Assembly: GCA_032433595.1 (NCBI GenBank)
Contig: JASWJB010000510.1
Coordinates: 1 to 20,920 of the forward strand
Direction of reading: 5' to 3'
DNA: 20,920 bases
Source: Conoideocrella luteorostrata
Lineage: Eukaryota > Ascomycota > Sordariomycetes > Hypocreales > Clavicipitaceae
This document shows positions 1 to 9,781 of this stretch, piece by piece (within the stretch, counting starts at the first letter, position 1; each line of letters begins with the position of its first letter). The translations under genes and the position numbers were made by a program. Under the pieces are notes generated by a model, which did not search any database, was not told the DNA's origin, and saw only the letters and a list, made by a program, of their open reading frames with translations.

Positions 1-84
1 ACAACAACAACATAAAAGAGCCCCCCAAAAAAGGAGAGTCCCCAGAAAACTCCCATTCCCCTACCACCACTACTGCTGCTGCTG
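1..84. other. 3' flank of the ADAM gene
   Basis: This short edge segment lies downstream of the minus-strand ADAM stop codon. It would carry the 3' untranslated region. No further gene can be seen before the window ends. Confidence 0.6.
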
Positions 85-2652
85 TTACGCATACCTCATG
101 CTGCGTTGGTTCCCCCATCGGCCATCTCCATTCGCTGCAGGTGGTGGCGGATACATGGGGGGCTGTTGGTAGAAGCCATGGTCATTCGGTCTCGGTTGGT
201 TATTGTCTGCATACTGAGGTTGCTGATTCCACTGCCTCTGGTACTGCTGGTATTGCTGGTACTGCTGAGGAGGAGGACCACCCCATGTCTGGCCGCTGTT
301 CGATGAAGACGGCCAGCTATTCATCTCTGGCTTCTTCTTCATCTTGCTCCGACGAATGCGTCGTCGGATGCTCGATGAGATGCAGCTGATGATGGCGATC
401 AAAATCAAGGACCCAACCACCACTACTATGGGAATAAAGATGGTCTTGTGATTCTCAATCCACTGTCCAATCTCTTTGGCGGTGGAGCTTCCCTGACAGG
501 AGCCACCGGAGCAGTGGCCGCCGGCGCCGCAGTTGGTGCCATCCACAAAATACTGGTTGTACGTCACGCACTGGTTCGACGGAAGGTCCGGTGACGTGCA
601 AGCGAGCAGACACTCGGTATCGGGACAGGCCTTGGTGTTGTTTCGGCCGCTTAGACTGTTGGCCATGTGCTGGCATTGCAGGTCTCGCGAAGTACATTGG
701 CCCGCCGCACATTGGAGTCCGTTGCCGCATGAGTCGCCGTTATTCTTGTGCTTGTCGTCAGGGCAGGATGCCTTGTCGCCGGGGCAGGACTCTGCCACGT
801 CGCATTCGCCGGTGCTGGGTCGGCAAACAGTGCCGCTGGTGGCAAACTGGCACTGAGCTGTGCAACAATCCTCATTGCTGGGGTCACACTTCGAGTTGGC
901 CGTGAACTTGCAGGTCTTTGGGTCGCAGCACTTGTTGTCCTTGCAGCCTGCTGCTCCGCCGCAATCGCAGTCTTCGCCGGACTCGACGATGCCGTTGCCG
1001 CATTGACTTCCAATGTCGACGTCTGTCTGGACATTCTTGTTGTCTGTCAGGCAACCGCCCTTGACCATGTTGGATTTGAGGCCCGAGCAAATGTTGCCGA
1101 TGCTGCATGGGGAGAAGGAAGTGATACCTCTGCCCGTGGACGGGTTCATGATGTATTTGCTGCCGGCATCACACTGATCTTTACTGAGAGGGCAGCAGGC
1201 TTGGGATGACGTGCTGACTGGACATGCCTGCTGCACACAGTCGTGAACGGCTCCAAAGGTGTGCCCGGTCTCGTGGGCGAAAATCTGCCATTCGGTATCG
1301 GCCTTGACCACAACGTTGGTGGCCGCAACGGTCTCGTTATTACTATTGCCGCCGCCGTTGCTATTGGCGGAGTTTCTACAGAGCATGCCTCGCCAAGCAA
1401 GCCCAACAGCAGTCTGGGTTGCACATGTTGTGAACAGGGTCCAGTAGGCATTTTCGTCCTTGGATTCTCCACGCCACTTGGAAAAGGTGTTGAGTCGATC
1501 GTTGATCGTAACGTCGTCGCTGCATTTAACATTCCACGGCGTGTTCGCCGGCGTTGTGCCAGTGCAAACTCGATCGATGACGGTGAGGTTCTTGATGGCC
1601 AGTGAGACTTTGAAGGTGCTTTCATATATTTCAGACGCTTTGTTGACGATACCAATGATTTGCTTTTTGACGGCATCCGTACTGTTAAATGCGGCGAAGT
1701 AGTTACAGTCTGTCGCAATGCCAACCAAAGCGACCTTTTTGGTGGTCGGACAGCCGGCCGTTGAGCCAATCGAGTTCAACAAGTTGAGACCCGTTCCGCC
1801 GCCACCATCGTCTATTTGACGGCCAAAAAGAGAGCCAAAATTCATGGATCTCAACGATAGATTGCTCTCGTCAGCCTCAAACCGGAAGTTACTGTTAAAA
1901 TCCAAGGTGTCTGCGTTGCAGGTAGACGTCTCACTGATATCGCGTTTAAGTTCGGTTCGGTCGCCGTCATCTTCAGTAACGTCGGAATCGCGCCACACGA
2001 TCATGGCATCCTGTGCAGCTGATGCATCAACAGCCGGGTCCTTCTCATCCTTCATGGATTGGTATTCCGATCGTGAGAGAATATGGTGATTGTCGCCGTC
2101 AATGCGAAATGCGCCGTCAAACAAGGGGTGTTCGCCGTCATGATGAACGGAGACTCGGGCCCAGCCGGCCATGGACCATCCTTCAATTCCCTGGCGCTCG
2201 ATAAATGCGGAGCCACGATATACTTTGTCCTCCAAGCGAGAAACCTTTTTGACTTCTCGTACGGAGCCATCCTCATTTAGGTGGGTGATGGCGAAGTCTT
2301 CGTGGAGGACGTCGTGGTTTGGTTCAAGGGCTAGTCGGATTTTCTGCTGGCCATTATGTAGAGTGAATGTAATGTCGAATTTTGAGAAGGCACCGACTCG
2401 ATGCGAAGGCGTTTTGATGACGGGCTCTTCGACTAGTGATATATAGCTGACGGGGTTGCGCTTTACCGAGTGTGCTGTTGCAAACGAAGAACAAAACGAT
2501 TAGCAGCCGCCAACAACAACGCAAATGACCCTTATTGAATGTATCCAACTAGTCTATTCCTTATGAGTAGAGGGAGCCTGCCTACCTAGTGATGATTGAG
2601 CCAGCAGCGCGACACCGGCGACAGCGGTCGCGACGGATCGCAGTATAACCAT
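85..2652 (-). CDS. ADM-B: ADAM-family disintegrin metalloprotease, membrane anchored (ADM-B-like)
   Basis: Predicted secretory zinc metalloprotease of the reprolysin/adamalysin family (M12B), expected to cleave extracellular or cell-surface proteins. Model: exon 1 2652-2586, intron 2585-2475 (111 bases, donor GTAGGC, branch-like GCTAAT, acceptor CAACAG), exon 2 2474-85; 818 residues. The first in-frame ATG gives a signal peptide (residues 1 to about 23, ending near AQSSLAHS), then a propeptide with a dibasic KR near residue 199, a likely Kex2 site. The catalytic domain (about 266-498) has the zinc motif HETGHTFGAVHD at 423-434 and a Met-turn (YIMNPS) near 463. A Cys-rich disintegrin domain (about 514-592) has an ECD-type loop. 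One transmembrane helix (about 700-722) is followed by basic residues and a cytoplasmic Pro/Gln/Tyr tail with QQYQQYQQYQ-like repeats. All key catalytic residues are present, so it looks active. The ADM-B rather than ADM-A name is a judgement from memory of fungal families. Confidence 0.93.
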
Positions 2653-2777
2653 CGTTGAAGAACGTTGGCGAAAAGACAGTAAAGGGAAATGGATGAGGGA
2701 AAGTCCCTCGGAACGAGAGCGGATCGCGCAAGTGTCTACTGCATCCAACTCATTGATGACTTTGTACCGCGCGCTGG

Positions 2778-2785
2778 TTTATAAA
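2778..2785 (-). promoter_or_regulatory. TATA-like element upstream of the ADAM gene
   Basis: The palindrome TTTATAAA lies about 126-133 bases upstream of the ADAM ATG on the coding strand, a plausible TATA position if the 5' leader is about 100 bases. It is a sequence match only. Confidence 0.35.
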
Positions 2786-3695
2786 CGTAGAGAATCGTTG
2801 GTCGGAAGGCCGGTCGCTCTGGTATCGAATTGTACAATTTTGTCTAGATTCAAAGAGTGAACGAGCGCTTTGATCCGGAATTACTGAAAGCTGTTGGAAG
2901 GACACACAGAGGGTACCAAAAAAAACCCCCCTAAAAAAAAAAAAGAGCAAATGGCTGTGAGGGTAAGATGAAACTGGTGACAGAGAGCGTATGTATGAGG
3001 AATCCAACGAGTTGCGGTGATTGCTGGAAAGGCAACTAACGGCGAGTCGGGGGATGTGCTAGCTACAATAAGTCGACAGTAGGCCGCCTACTCCGTTGAG
3101 AGTCAGATCTGGAGTCGGAAGGGGGGGCAGTGGCAGTGGGCGGCGGCAGACATTGGCAGGAGTCCAGTCAGCAGTCGCCATACAATGACGGGATAGTGAT
3201 AGTGGCGCAGTCCCCGAGCTTACAGCACTACTCCGTACAGAGCAGCGAGTGCTGCCGACGGGGGGGTTTAGCAGGTTGGCTGGTAAGGGGGACAGGGTCA
3301 TGGCAATTGATTCGGCGGAGCTGTTGGTTCACAATTGCATCAGAAGCGAGTGGCGGAGGCCGTTTTCGAGGCTTGGCAGGCGGGAATAAAAAGCGGGATG
3401 GGAAGGCGGCTTGGCCACGCGGCCGGGGTTTCATTGCTGTTGTCTGCGAGTTAGAGTCCATAACTACTTCGTACTCCGTGGCACAATCTCGCTCCTGGCG
3501 CTTGGTACTGGTACTAGTATGCATGTCCTTGCAATGTTCTATTTAAGCACGACATAGCCGTCTTTTGGTGGTGGCCCGTTGCTGGACCTCAACCTGCCGG
3601 CGTATCCCCGCCGAGGCTGCTGGTCGCTGAATGCGGGTTGTTGTCTTTTGCCTCATGTCACTCTCTGCATGTACCCCTGCTACGCCGTACAATAG

Positions 3696-3961
3696 ACCTA
3701 GGTACGGAACATGTACGGAGACTCCGTAACCAACTACAACCACACAATACTCGGCAGTACTCCGTACGGAGTACATGTTGCTCCTCGTACTAGTATAGCC
3801 CCAGGCAATTCTTGACGCCGGATGAAAGCTTGACAGCTGGCATTAACCCTCATTTGGCGCACTTCCTCCCATATCGCGGTGAGAGTTAGAGGAGCCCACT
3901 CTTATAACTACTCCGTAATCTACGGACTACTCCGTACATCTACTCCGTACTGTACCTAGGT
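3696..3961. mobile_element. Possible MITE-like element with imperfect terminal inverted repeats
   Basis: The ends are perfect 10-base inverted copies: ACCTAGGTAC at 3696-3705 and GTACCTAGGT at 3952-3961. Just inside, ATGTACGGAG at 3711-3720 is matched in inverted orientation by CTCCGTACAT at 3930-3939, and further CTCCGTA/TACGGA copies follow on both sides. An 18-base perfect palindrome, GTACTCCGTACGGAGTAC, sits at 3757-3774. The total length (266 bases), lack of coding capacity and inverted ends suit a miniature inverted-repeat element. No clear target-site duplication is visible, so it could instead be a cluster of short palindromic motifs. Confidence 0.35.
3757..3774. repeat. 18-bp perfect palindrome of the TACTCCGTA motif
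   Basis: GTACTCCGTACGGAGTAC equals its own reverse complement. It consists of two head-to-head copies of the motif that recurs through this intergenic region. Single-strand folding would give a hairpin with essentially no loop, so a DNA-level role or replication-generated origin is more likely than an RNA structure. Confidence 0.85.
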
Positions 3962-4461
3962 TCAGAGACAACACATTGGATAACCTGCCAGTTGGCATGT
4001 CCACATCCACAGAAAATGCCTCGACAGCGCACGCTCATCGCTTTTTTGCACACTCGTAGGATAAGCCGGGGGACGGCCCCCCGCTAGAAATCAGCTGCAA
4101 GGCCCTCACGAGGATCGAAACTTTTGCTGCTCCGTGCCTGTCATGGAGACGATGCGTTTGAAACCGTGGCGCCATGCCTGGCACATTTCCCTACTTCATG
4201 TCCGTTGCCTCGGAGTCAACATTCCCGATGAAGAGCTCATCTCGCCCTAGGCGTCTCACAAAACGGGGCATCCCCAGCACACGATTGGGTTACATGGCCC
4301 GTTTAAGAACCCGTCCCCAATGGCCTGTCGTTGGTTATGACATGCCAAGCTGCTCCAGCAATGTGCGCCTCCCCCTCCACCCTGAACCAGTTTTATTCCA
4401 CTCTGGCTCAATTACATGCATCTTCTTCGTCTTGGCTTGGGTGTTTACTCTTGTCGGTGCG

Positions 4462-4524
4462 ACTGGTCTTTGTAGGAGCGAGCCTTGCAACTGGTCTTTG
4501 TAGGAGCGAGCCTTGCAACTGGTC
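4462..4524. repeat. 28-bp tandem duplication (2.25 copies)
   Basis: The unit beginning ACTGGTCTTTGTAGGAGCGA is present at 4462-4489 and again, identical, at 4490-4517, followed by a 7-base partial copy at 4518-4524. The length is not a multiple of three and no gene covers it, so this is a recent noncoding duplication, probably replication slippage. Confidence 0.95.
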
Positions 4525-5173
4525 GCGTAGCAGCTAGTTAGTTACTCAGTACGGGGTACGGAGTAGTTACTCTGTAGATTCGTCGATAACGATGTTGATT
4601 TTCGCCTAGTAGCCAACATCTGACACAGCAACCAACCCAGATTGGCGCTCCGCGTCGTGAAACATTGTGCAGAGGATGTGCAGACCCCTTGTGTACCAAT
4701 GCGTGTCAAAACGTTTGGCTCACAAGGACTCTATGGCGTAATTGCTTCTGGCATTTGTACAAATACATGAGCACCAAGTCGTGACAAAGAATCAGCATGG
4801 TCAGTGCATTCTTAACGGGCCGGAAATCAAGTATACCATTGTTTTCTTCCAAGTAGTTACTTGCGGGCAAACCAAGCGCTCACTAAATCACTCGGATACT
4901 TCATCGTAGCTTCGTATTGGGTAGACAACAGGCACGAGTGTTGCGCGACTAAACTTAATTCCTACGAAAAACATAACCTGGACCAAGCACAGAGCCAAAG
5001 TGTCTTAATCCTCAATTCATATTGGCTATGCATGTCATCATTTTCATCCATTTCAATCCGTTACTGGCTTCCTCACCCAAGTGGTATATATTCGGCCCAA
5101 GTATTACTCCGACAGCGATATGTTTTACTTCGATCCGAATCGGTCCGCGTCTTGACAATTTACTCTTTTACTG

Positions 5174-5188
5174 TTTTTTTTTTTTTTT
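5174..5188 (-). other. A15 tract just downstream of the acetyl-CoA synthetase stop
   Basis: On the coding strand a run of 15 A residues begins six bases after the TGA codon. It is genomic, so it would be transcribed within the 3' untranslated region and could mimic a poly(A) tail in oligo-dT-primed cDNA. Confidence 0.85.
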
Positions 5189-5194
5189 GTTCAA

Positions 5195-7928
5195 TCATTT
5201 TTTGGCCTTTTCCTGGTGAACAATCTCGATAATCTTCTCGACAACACTGGGATCGGACAACTATTTCAACATTAGTACCGCCCATATCATCCAAAACACA
5301 GGGTCAGAACGTACTGTAGTAATATCGCCAAGCTGATCCTCCTCCCCGGCAAGGATCTTTCTCAAGATTCTCCGCATGATCTTACCACTTCTGGTCTTGG
5401 GCAGGTCAGGTACGACATGGATGGTCTTGGGTGCTGCAAAGGGACCAATGCTCTTGCGGACTTGTAGAATGAACTCCTTGCGAAGAGCATCGTTGATTTC
5501 GTTGCCATCCTTGACGGCGACAAAAGCGTTGACAGCTTGGCCGGTGAGCTCATCGGCGACGCCAACAACGGCGGCTTCAGCGACGGCGTGGTGCTCGATA
5601 AGGGCGGCTTCGATTTCGGCTGTAGACAGGCGATGGCCAGAGACGTTGACGACGTCGTCGACTCGGCCACGGATCCAATAAAAGCCTTCATGGTCACGAC
5701 CGGCACCATCACCAGTAAACTATATATACAAAGTCAGTAACCACGTCTTTCCGAAATCTGTGCCGCGAAATTTGCAGTAACACTTGGGACATACGTAGTA
5801 GCCCTTGTAGACATTCAGATAAGTATCCATATATCGCTTATGAGCGCCGTACACGGTGCGCGTCATGCTAGGCCAGGGCTGCTTGAAAGCTAGCACACCC
5901 TCAACGTCATTGCCATGAATCTCCTCACCGGAGACGGGGTCGATGATAACGGGTTCGATGCCGAAGAAGGGAAACGAGGCACTACCGGGCTTGGTGGGAG
6001 TGATTCCAGCCAATGGGGTGATGACGTTAGAGCCGGTCTCGGTCTGCCAGTATGTCTGCGAAGCGCATTAGCATTCCTACTTTGTGTCCTCAATACATTG
6101 GACTCTCGTCATCCACTTACGTCAACGACATGCGCTTCCTCCTTGCCAACAACCTCAAAGTACCATTTCCAGACTTCAGCAGCAATAGGCTCACCGACTG
6201 AGCCCAGAACTCGCAAGTGCTTCATGTCACCCTTGACGTGCTCATCACCAGCACGTTTCAATAGTCGGAGAGCAGTGGGAGCCACGTAGAACTGAGTAAC
6301 CTTGTGCTTCTCAATAATGTCCCAGTATCGGGAGAAGTTGGGGTAGGCAGGCGTGCCCTCGAACACAACGGTAGCGACACCGAGTAGCAGAGGCGCGTAT
6401 ACAACGTAGCTGTGGCCGGTAATCCAACCCACATCGCCACCACAGAAGTAGCGGTCACCATCGTGAATATCAAAGACGTACTTGCCGGTCATCGCAGCGC
6501 CGAGCAGATAGCCAGCAGTGGTGTGCATGACACCCTTGGGTTTTCCGGTGGAACCAGACGTGTAAAGCAGGAAGAGAGGGTCTTCGGAATTCATGACCTC
6601 TGGAGCAATGTAGCCAGGCCACTTGTCAAGCTCCTCGTGCCACCAGACATCACGGCCAGATTGCATTGGCACCTCAGCCCCAGTGCGCTTGAAGACGAGA
6701 ACGTTTGTGACATCCGGGCATTGCTTGAGAGCATCATCGACAATCTTCTTGGTGCCAATGAGCTTGCCGCCTCGCTTACCCTCGTCGGTAGTAATGACTA
6801 CGCGAGAGCGGCCGTCAATGACACGGTCCCGCAAAGAGTCGGCTGAGAAGCCGGCAAAGACGACGGAATGGACAGCACCGATACGGATGCAGGCGAGGAT
6901 AGCGACAACGGCTTCGGGAATCATCGGCAGGTAAATGGCAACGGTATCGCCCTTACGGACGCCCATCTGCTTCAAGGCCCAGGCAGTCTTGGAGACCTCG
7001 CGCAACAGCTCACCATAGGTAACATTTCGGCCATCTTGGGGCTCGTCGGCCTCGTAAATAATGGCAACGCGGTTGGGGTCCTTGAAAGCATGGCGATCTA
7101 CCAAATTGTAACAAGCGTTCAACTGGCCTTCGACGAACCATTTGACGTCACCATCGGTCAAGGTACCGCTAGTGACGGTCTCAAAATCACGGTACCATGA
7201 AAGTAGCTCACGGGCTCGCTCGGCCCAAAACTTGTTCGGGTTGGTGATGGACTCTTGGTACAGCTTCTGGTATTCTTCGAAATCTATAGTTGATTACAAA
7301 AGGACGAATGGTCAGCGCAATGATACACACACACGTGCATGTGCATTACCGTTAAAACGCATCGTCGCCGCGGGGCGGACGAGCGGAAGGGGTTCGATGG
7401 GGCATGGCGCAGGCTCAAATTTCTCCGTGGCCGTGGGCATTGGTGAGCGAGCTTGGGGCACAACAAACTGCGCACCATGAGGGGGGGGGGAGGGCATTGT
7501 GACTTACTGGCAAGGTGGGGTTTGCTAGGATGCTCTGGTTGTCAAAAGTCAGTAAATGTCTACAATTAGCAATGAAAAGCTTCTCCCAGCTCATACGCCG
7601 AAATTATGAGATCCGCACAGTCTGCTACGTGGGGAAAGCCAAGCGCCCAACAGCACTTTATGGTTGATTTGCGTGGGGTCGGTAGGTCAATAGCTAAAGA
7701 GCGTGACGACAGAGGGGCGCGGCACGAAAAGGGAATAGCGGGGAGTCGTCGAGGCGACAGTGAGACGTACTGGCAAGCATCTTCTCTGGAGGATCTGCAT
7801 GTTGAGCAAAGCGCAGCTTGTTAGCTTTGGCCATTGTTGAACAAAGGGGACAAGCAAGGTGTCAACTCACGGAAGGTGTCGACAAGGTGTGCCTCATGCA
7901 CCGTGAGTTTGTTTTGTTCCTCAGCCAT
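5195..7928 (-). CDS. facA: Acetyl-CoA synthetase (AMP-forming)
   Basis: Activates acetate with ATP to acetyl-AMP and then acetyl-CoA, feeding the glyoxylate cycle, lipid synthesis and histone acetylation; probably cytosolic/nuclear. Seven exons: 7928-7871, 7794-7771, 7534-7508, 7283-6121, 6055-5795, 5719-5315, 5260-5195; total 667 residues, the family length (Aspergillus facA, Neurospora acu-5). Phases agree at every join and rebuild the conserved N-terminus ([24 protein letters not shown]). ANL motifs seen: P-loop [11 protein letters not shown] at about 277-287, TYWQTETG from 425, FTGDGAGRD from 512, the hinge [14 protein letters not shown] after it, and the acetylatable lysine in PKTRSGK at about 624. 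The last intron (5314-5261) is 54 bases and, if retained, reads 17 extra codons to a stop formed by the acceptor TAG. Exons 2 and 3 are micro-exons bounded by long introns (236 and 224 bases). Confidence 0.97.
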
Positions 7929-8270
7929 TGTGAACGAGTTGGTTGCTGTCGCGCAGCAGAGAAGGAATGTCTGGAGAGATGGAGCTCGAGGGTACTTGTG
8001 GCAAGGTGGCACCCAGGAATTTTGGAGGGGTCAACTCGTTGTGGTGGTGGCGCGGGGTAGCTCTTTTTTGTACTTCAGACGTGCCGTGGGTCGGGGACTG
8101 GGCAAAGAGCTGTCTCTGCCTTGACGTGACGTTGCGACTGGACTGCGCTGTACCCTGTCGCCGCTGACACGTTCAAGTACACCGATGGGAAAGCTGGTCA
8201 AGGGTGTAGTTATGTGGTTCAAGGCCAATCTTTGCTTTGATCCGTAGTTCGATTGGGGGAGGCGAGGTGT

Positions 8271-8308
8271 AAAGAGAGAATTGAGAAGAGAGAGGAGAGA
8301 GAAGAGTA
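8271..8308 (-). promoter_or_regulatory. Pyrimidine-rich tract upstream of the acetyl-CoA synthetase gene
   Basis: On the minus strand this stretch is nearly pure C/T, about 340-380 bases before the ATG. CT-rich tracts commonly precede transcription starts in filamentous fungi, so the 5' leader may begin nearby. It is a compositional observation only. Confidence 0.4.
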
Positions 8309-8499
8309 GACGCCATCCTGGGTAAGGGGGGCTCGCATTCTTTTAAAGTGCCAGACTCGGCAAACGTGTTTGAGGAGGGGCTCGACACCTCAACGACGAC
8401 GACAGCGACGGCGACGATGTGTGACATCTAGAATTACAAAAGGTTGCCTCCACAGAATCTGAAATTACGGCTATGGACCAACTCGCAAGCGCATTCCCG

Positions 8500-8550
8500 C
8501 CCCGCAAGCCTCTCGCCGACTTGTTACGTGAGCTGCAAGGATGTGTGGGG
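8500..8550. promoter_or_regulatory. Pair of CreA/CRE1 consensus sites upstream of acetyl-CoA synthetase
   Basis: CCCCGC at 8500-8505 and GTGGGG at 8545-8550 match the carbon-catabolite repressor consensus SYGGRG in opposite orientations, 40 bases apart. They lie about 570-620 bases upstream of the ATG. Acetyl-CoA synthetase genes are known to be glucose-repressed in several fungi, so the placement is sensible. The motif is short and often occurs by chance. No convincing FacB-type (TCS-N8-10-SGA) pair was found in the part examined. Confidence 0.3.
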
Positions 8551-8784
8551 AGGGTGAGCCGCAGGTTGAACAGACAGGGTATTAGTACTCCATGACTAGT
8601 TTTACCGGGACGGAGCAGCCTGTAACTAGCCTGTAATCCGTAGGTTCTCAGTTATGTACGGAGCACGCAGTAGTCATAGCAAGGTGCCATCGAATCCCAC
8701 ATCCTGACGTCCACCACCTACATCACGGTGCTACAAGGCTGTAAAGGTTGCAGAGGCTGCCCAAATCGGGGGAGGGCTCTGTTT

Positions 8785-8798
8785 GCTAGCTAGCTAGC
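8785..8798. repeat. Short GCTA microsatellite
   Basis: GCTAGCTAGCTAGC is three and a half tetranucleotide units in noncoding DNA. It is self-complementary. Confidence 0.9.
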
Positions 8799-9726
8799 TT
8801 GCTAAAATTGATGGCACTAGTTACCTTAACTGCTCGACAAAACCTTTTGGTTGAAGCGGAGACAGCGTAGCGTTGATGTGCCATTGGAACCACCGTGAAT
8901 TGTGCAGGAGCTGTGCCGTCGTGCATATATCCACGATAGATTAATATTGCCAATACCAGGACCTTTAATGCGCTGAAATCAGCACCGTAGCAGTTCATTG
9001 GGAGGACCGCAGCATGCGTGGCGGTTATCGTACAATATTGCATACCCATGATTGCAGATATTGCCTCGACGGCAGTGTGTCCGGACTGCTCCGTACCTGC
9101 ACCGGCCTGCAGATGCGGAGACACGGAGACAAGGAGACAACGGGTCGCTGGGACATGCCTTGCTCCAGAGGGTTTGGGGCTCTGAAGCAGATAACTACCG
9201 CCAGCACATCACTGGCGCTGCAGCGGCCCCCCGTTGGGTGGTCTGGTCTCGGCTTGCCCTTCGAAAAACTCAAAGTGGCCCTTCTGGACTAGCCAAGCCA
9301 AGGTCGGCACAGCTACGTTAACCTCGTAACCTTGCCTTGGTCCCGTGCCGCTAAAGCTCTTTTTGGATGACATCCTTTCCCCCGAAAGCCTCACTGCTCC
9401 GTACCAAGCCGCCAGCCAAGCCGGCCAACAAGTGATCGTTGCGATAGCCACGGTTATCTCTCAGCCAAAAAGTGGATGCTTCCTTCCTTCCGTCTTCTTG
9501 TGCTCCCATTGCATCACCCGCAGCGAGCACCAACGGTGGGGTCCAGATCTCACGGTCGGTCGGACGGGTGCGTCTTGCACGGAGAGTTTGCCTGCTGTGC
9601 TGCTGGTTGGAAACCACATCACAACTCAGTGCTTCGGTTTTCGCTGGCAGTTAGTTCGATAACCTCTACGATGTAGCTTCCCCCCTTTTATTGCTCGTCT
9701 ATTGCGTATAACTTACGTCCCTATTT

Positions 9727-9781
9727 GCCGGTTCGTTCCGGCTGGATCTTGAACCCCGAGATTTACAAGATCCCGTCTCGG
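9727..9781. repeat. Hairpin followed by interleaved inverted repeats (pseudoknot-like)
   Basis: GCCGG (9727-9731) and CCGGC (9738-9742) form a 5-bp hairpin with a 6-base loop. Immediately after, GGATCTTG (9744-9751) pairs perfectly with CAAGATCC (9766-9773), while CCGAGA (9756-9761) pairs with TCTCGG (9776-9781). The order a-b-a'-b' is that of an H-type pseudoknot if transcribed. The segment on the minus strand resembles a tRNA T arm (GGTTCAAGATCC), but no complete cloverleaf fits. Function unknown. Confidence 0.55.

Larger units (their letters stand above)
2786..5194. other. Intergenic region, 2.4 kb, motif-rich, no supported gene
   Basis: This lies between the ADAM 5' end and the acetyl-CoA synthetase 3' end. 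Open frames here (the longest about 138 codons at 3130-3546) show no recognisable domain and a composition typical of chance reading. The region holds an A-rich/C-rich run at about 2920-2945, many TACTCCGTA/TACGGAGTA motifs between 3229 and 4569, the element at 3696-3961, and the tandem duplication at 4462-4524, each listed separately. No tRNA or 5S rRNA pattern was recognised. Confidence 0.6.

Noticed and set aside
2236..2474. ADAM gene starting at the TTG codon near 2235
   Set aside because: The frame continues upstream with coherent propeptide sequence to a good acceptor at 2475, and joins a signal-peptide exon with an ATG.
3130..3546. Plus-strand 138-codon open frame
   Set aside because: It is rich in Gly, Arg, Trp and Ser from GC-rich noncoding DNA, includes repeat motifs, and resembles no family known to me.
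2700..5000. RIP-mutated transposon remains
   Set aside because: The region is not AT-rich and shows no decayed transposase or reverse transcriptase frame.
6109..6120. Acetyl-CoA synthetase ending after VVDVSG at 6109
   Set aside because: GTAAGT at 6120 is a clear donor, and splicing restores the conserved TYWQTETG motif.
9345..9662. Plus-strand frame of 105 codons
   Set aside because: It begins at a GTG rather than ATG, which is unlikely in a fungal gene, and shows no domain.
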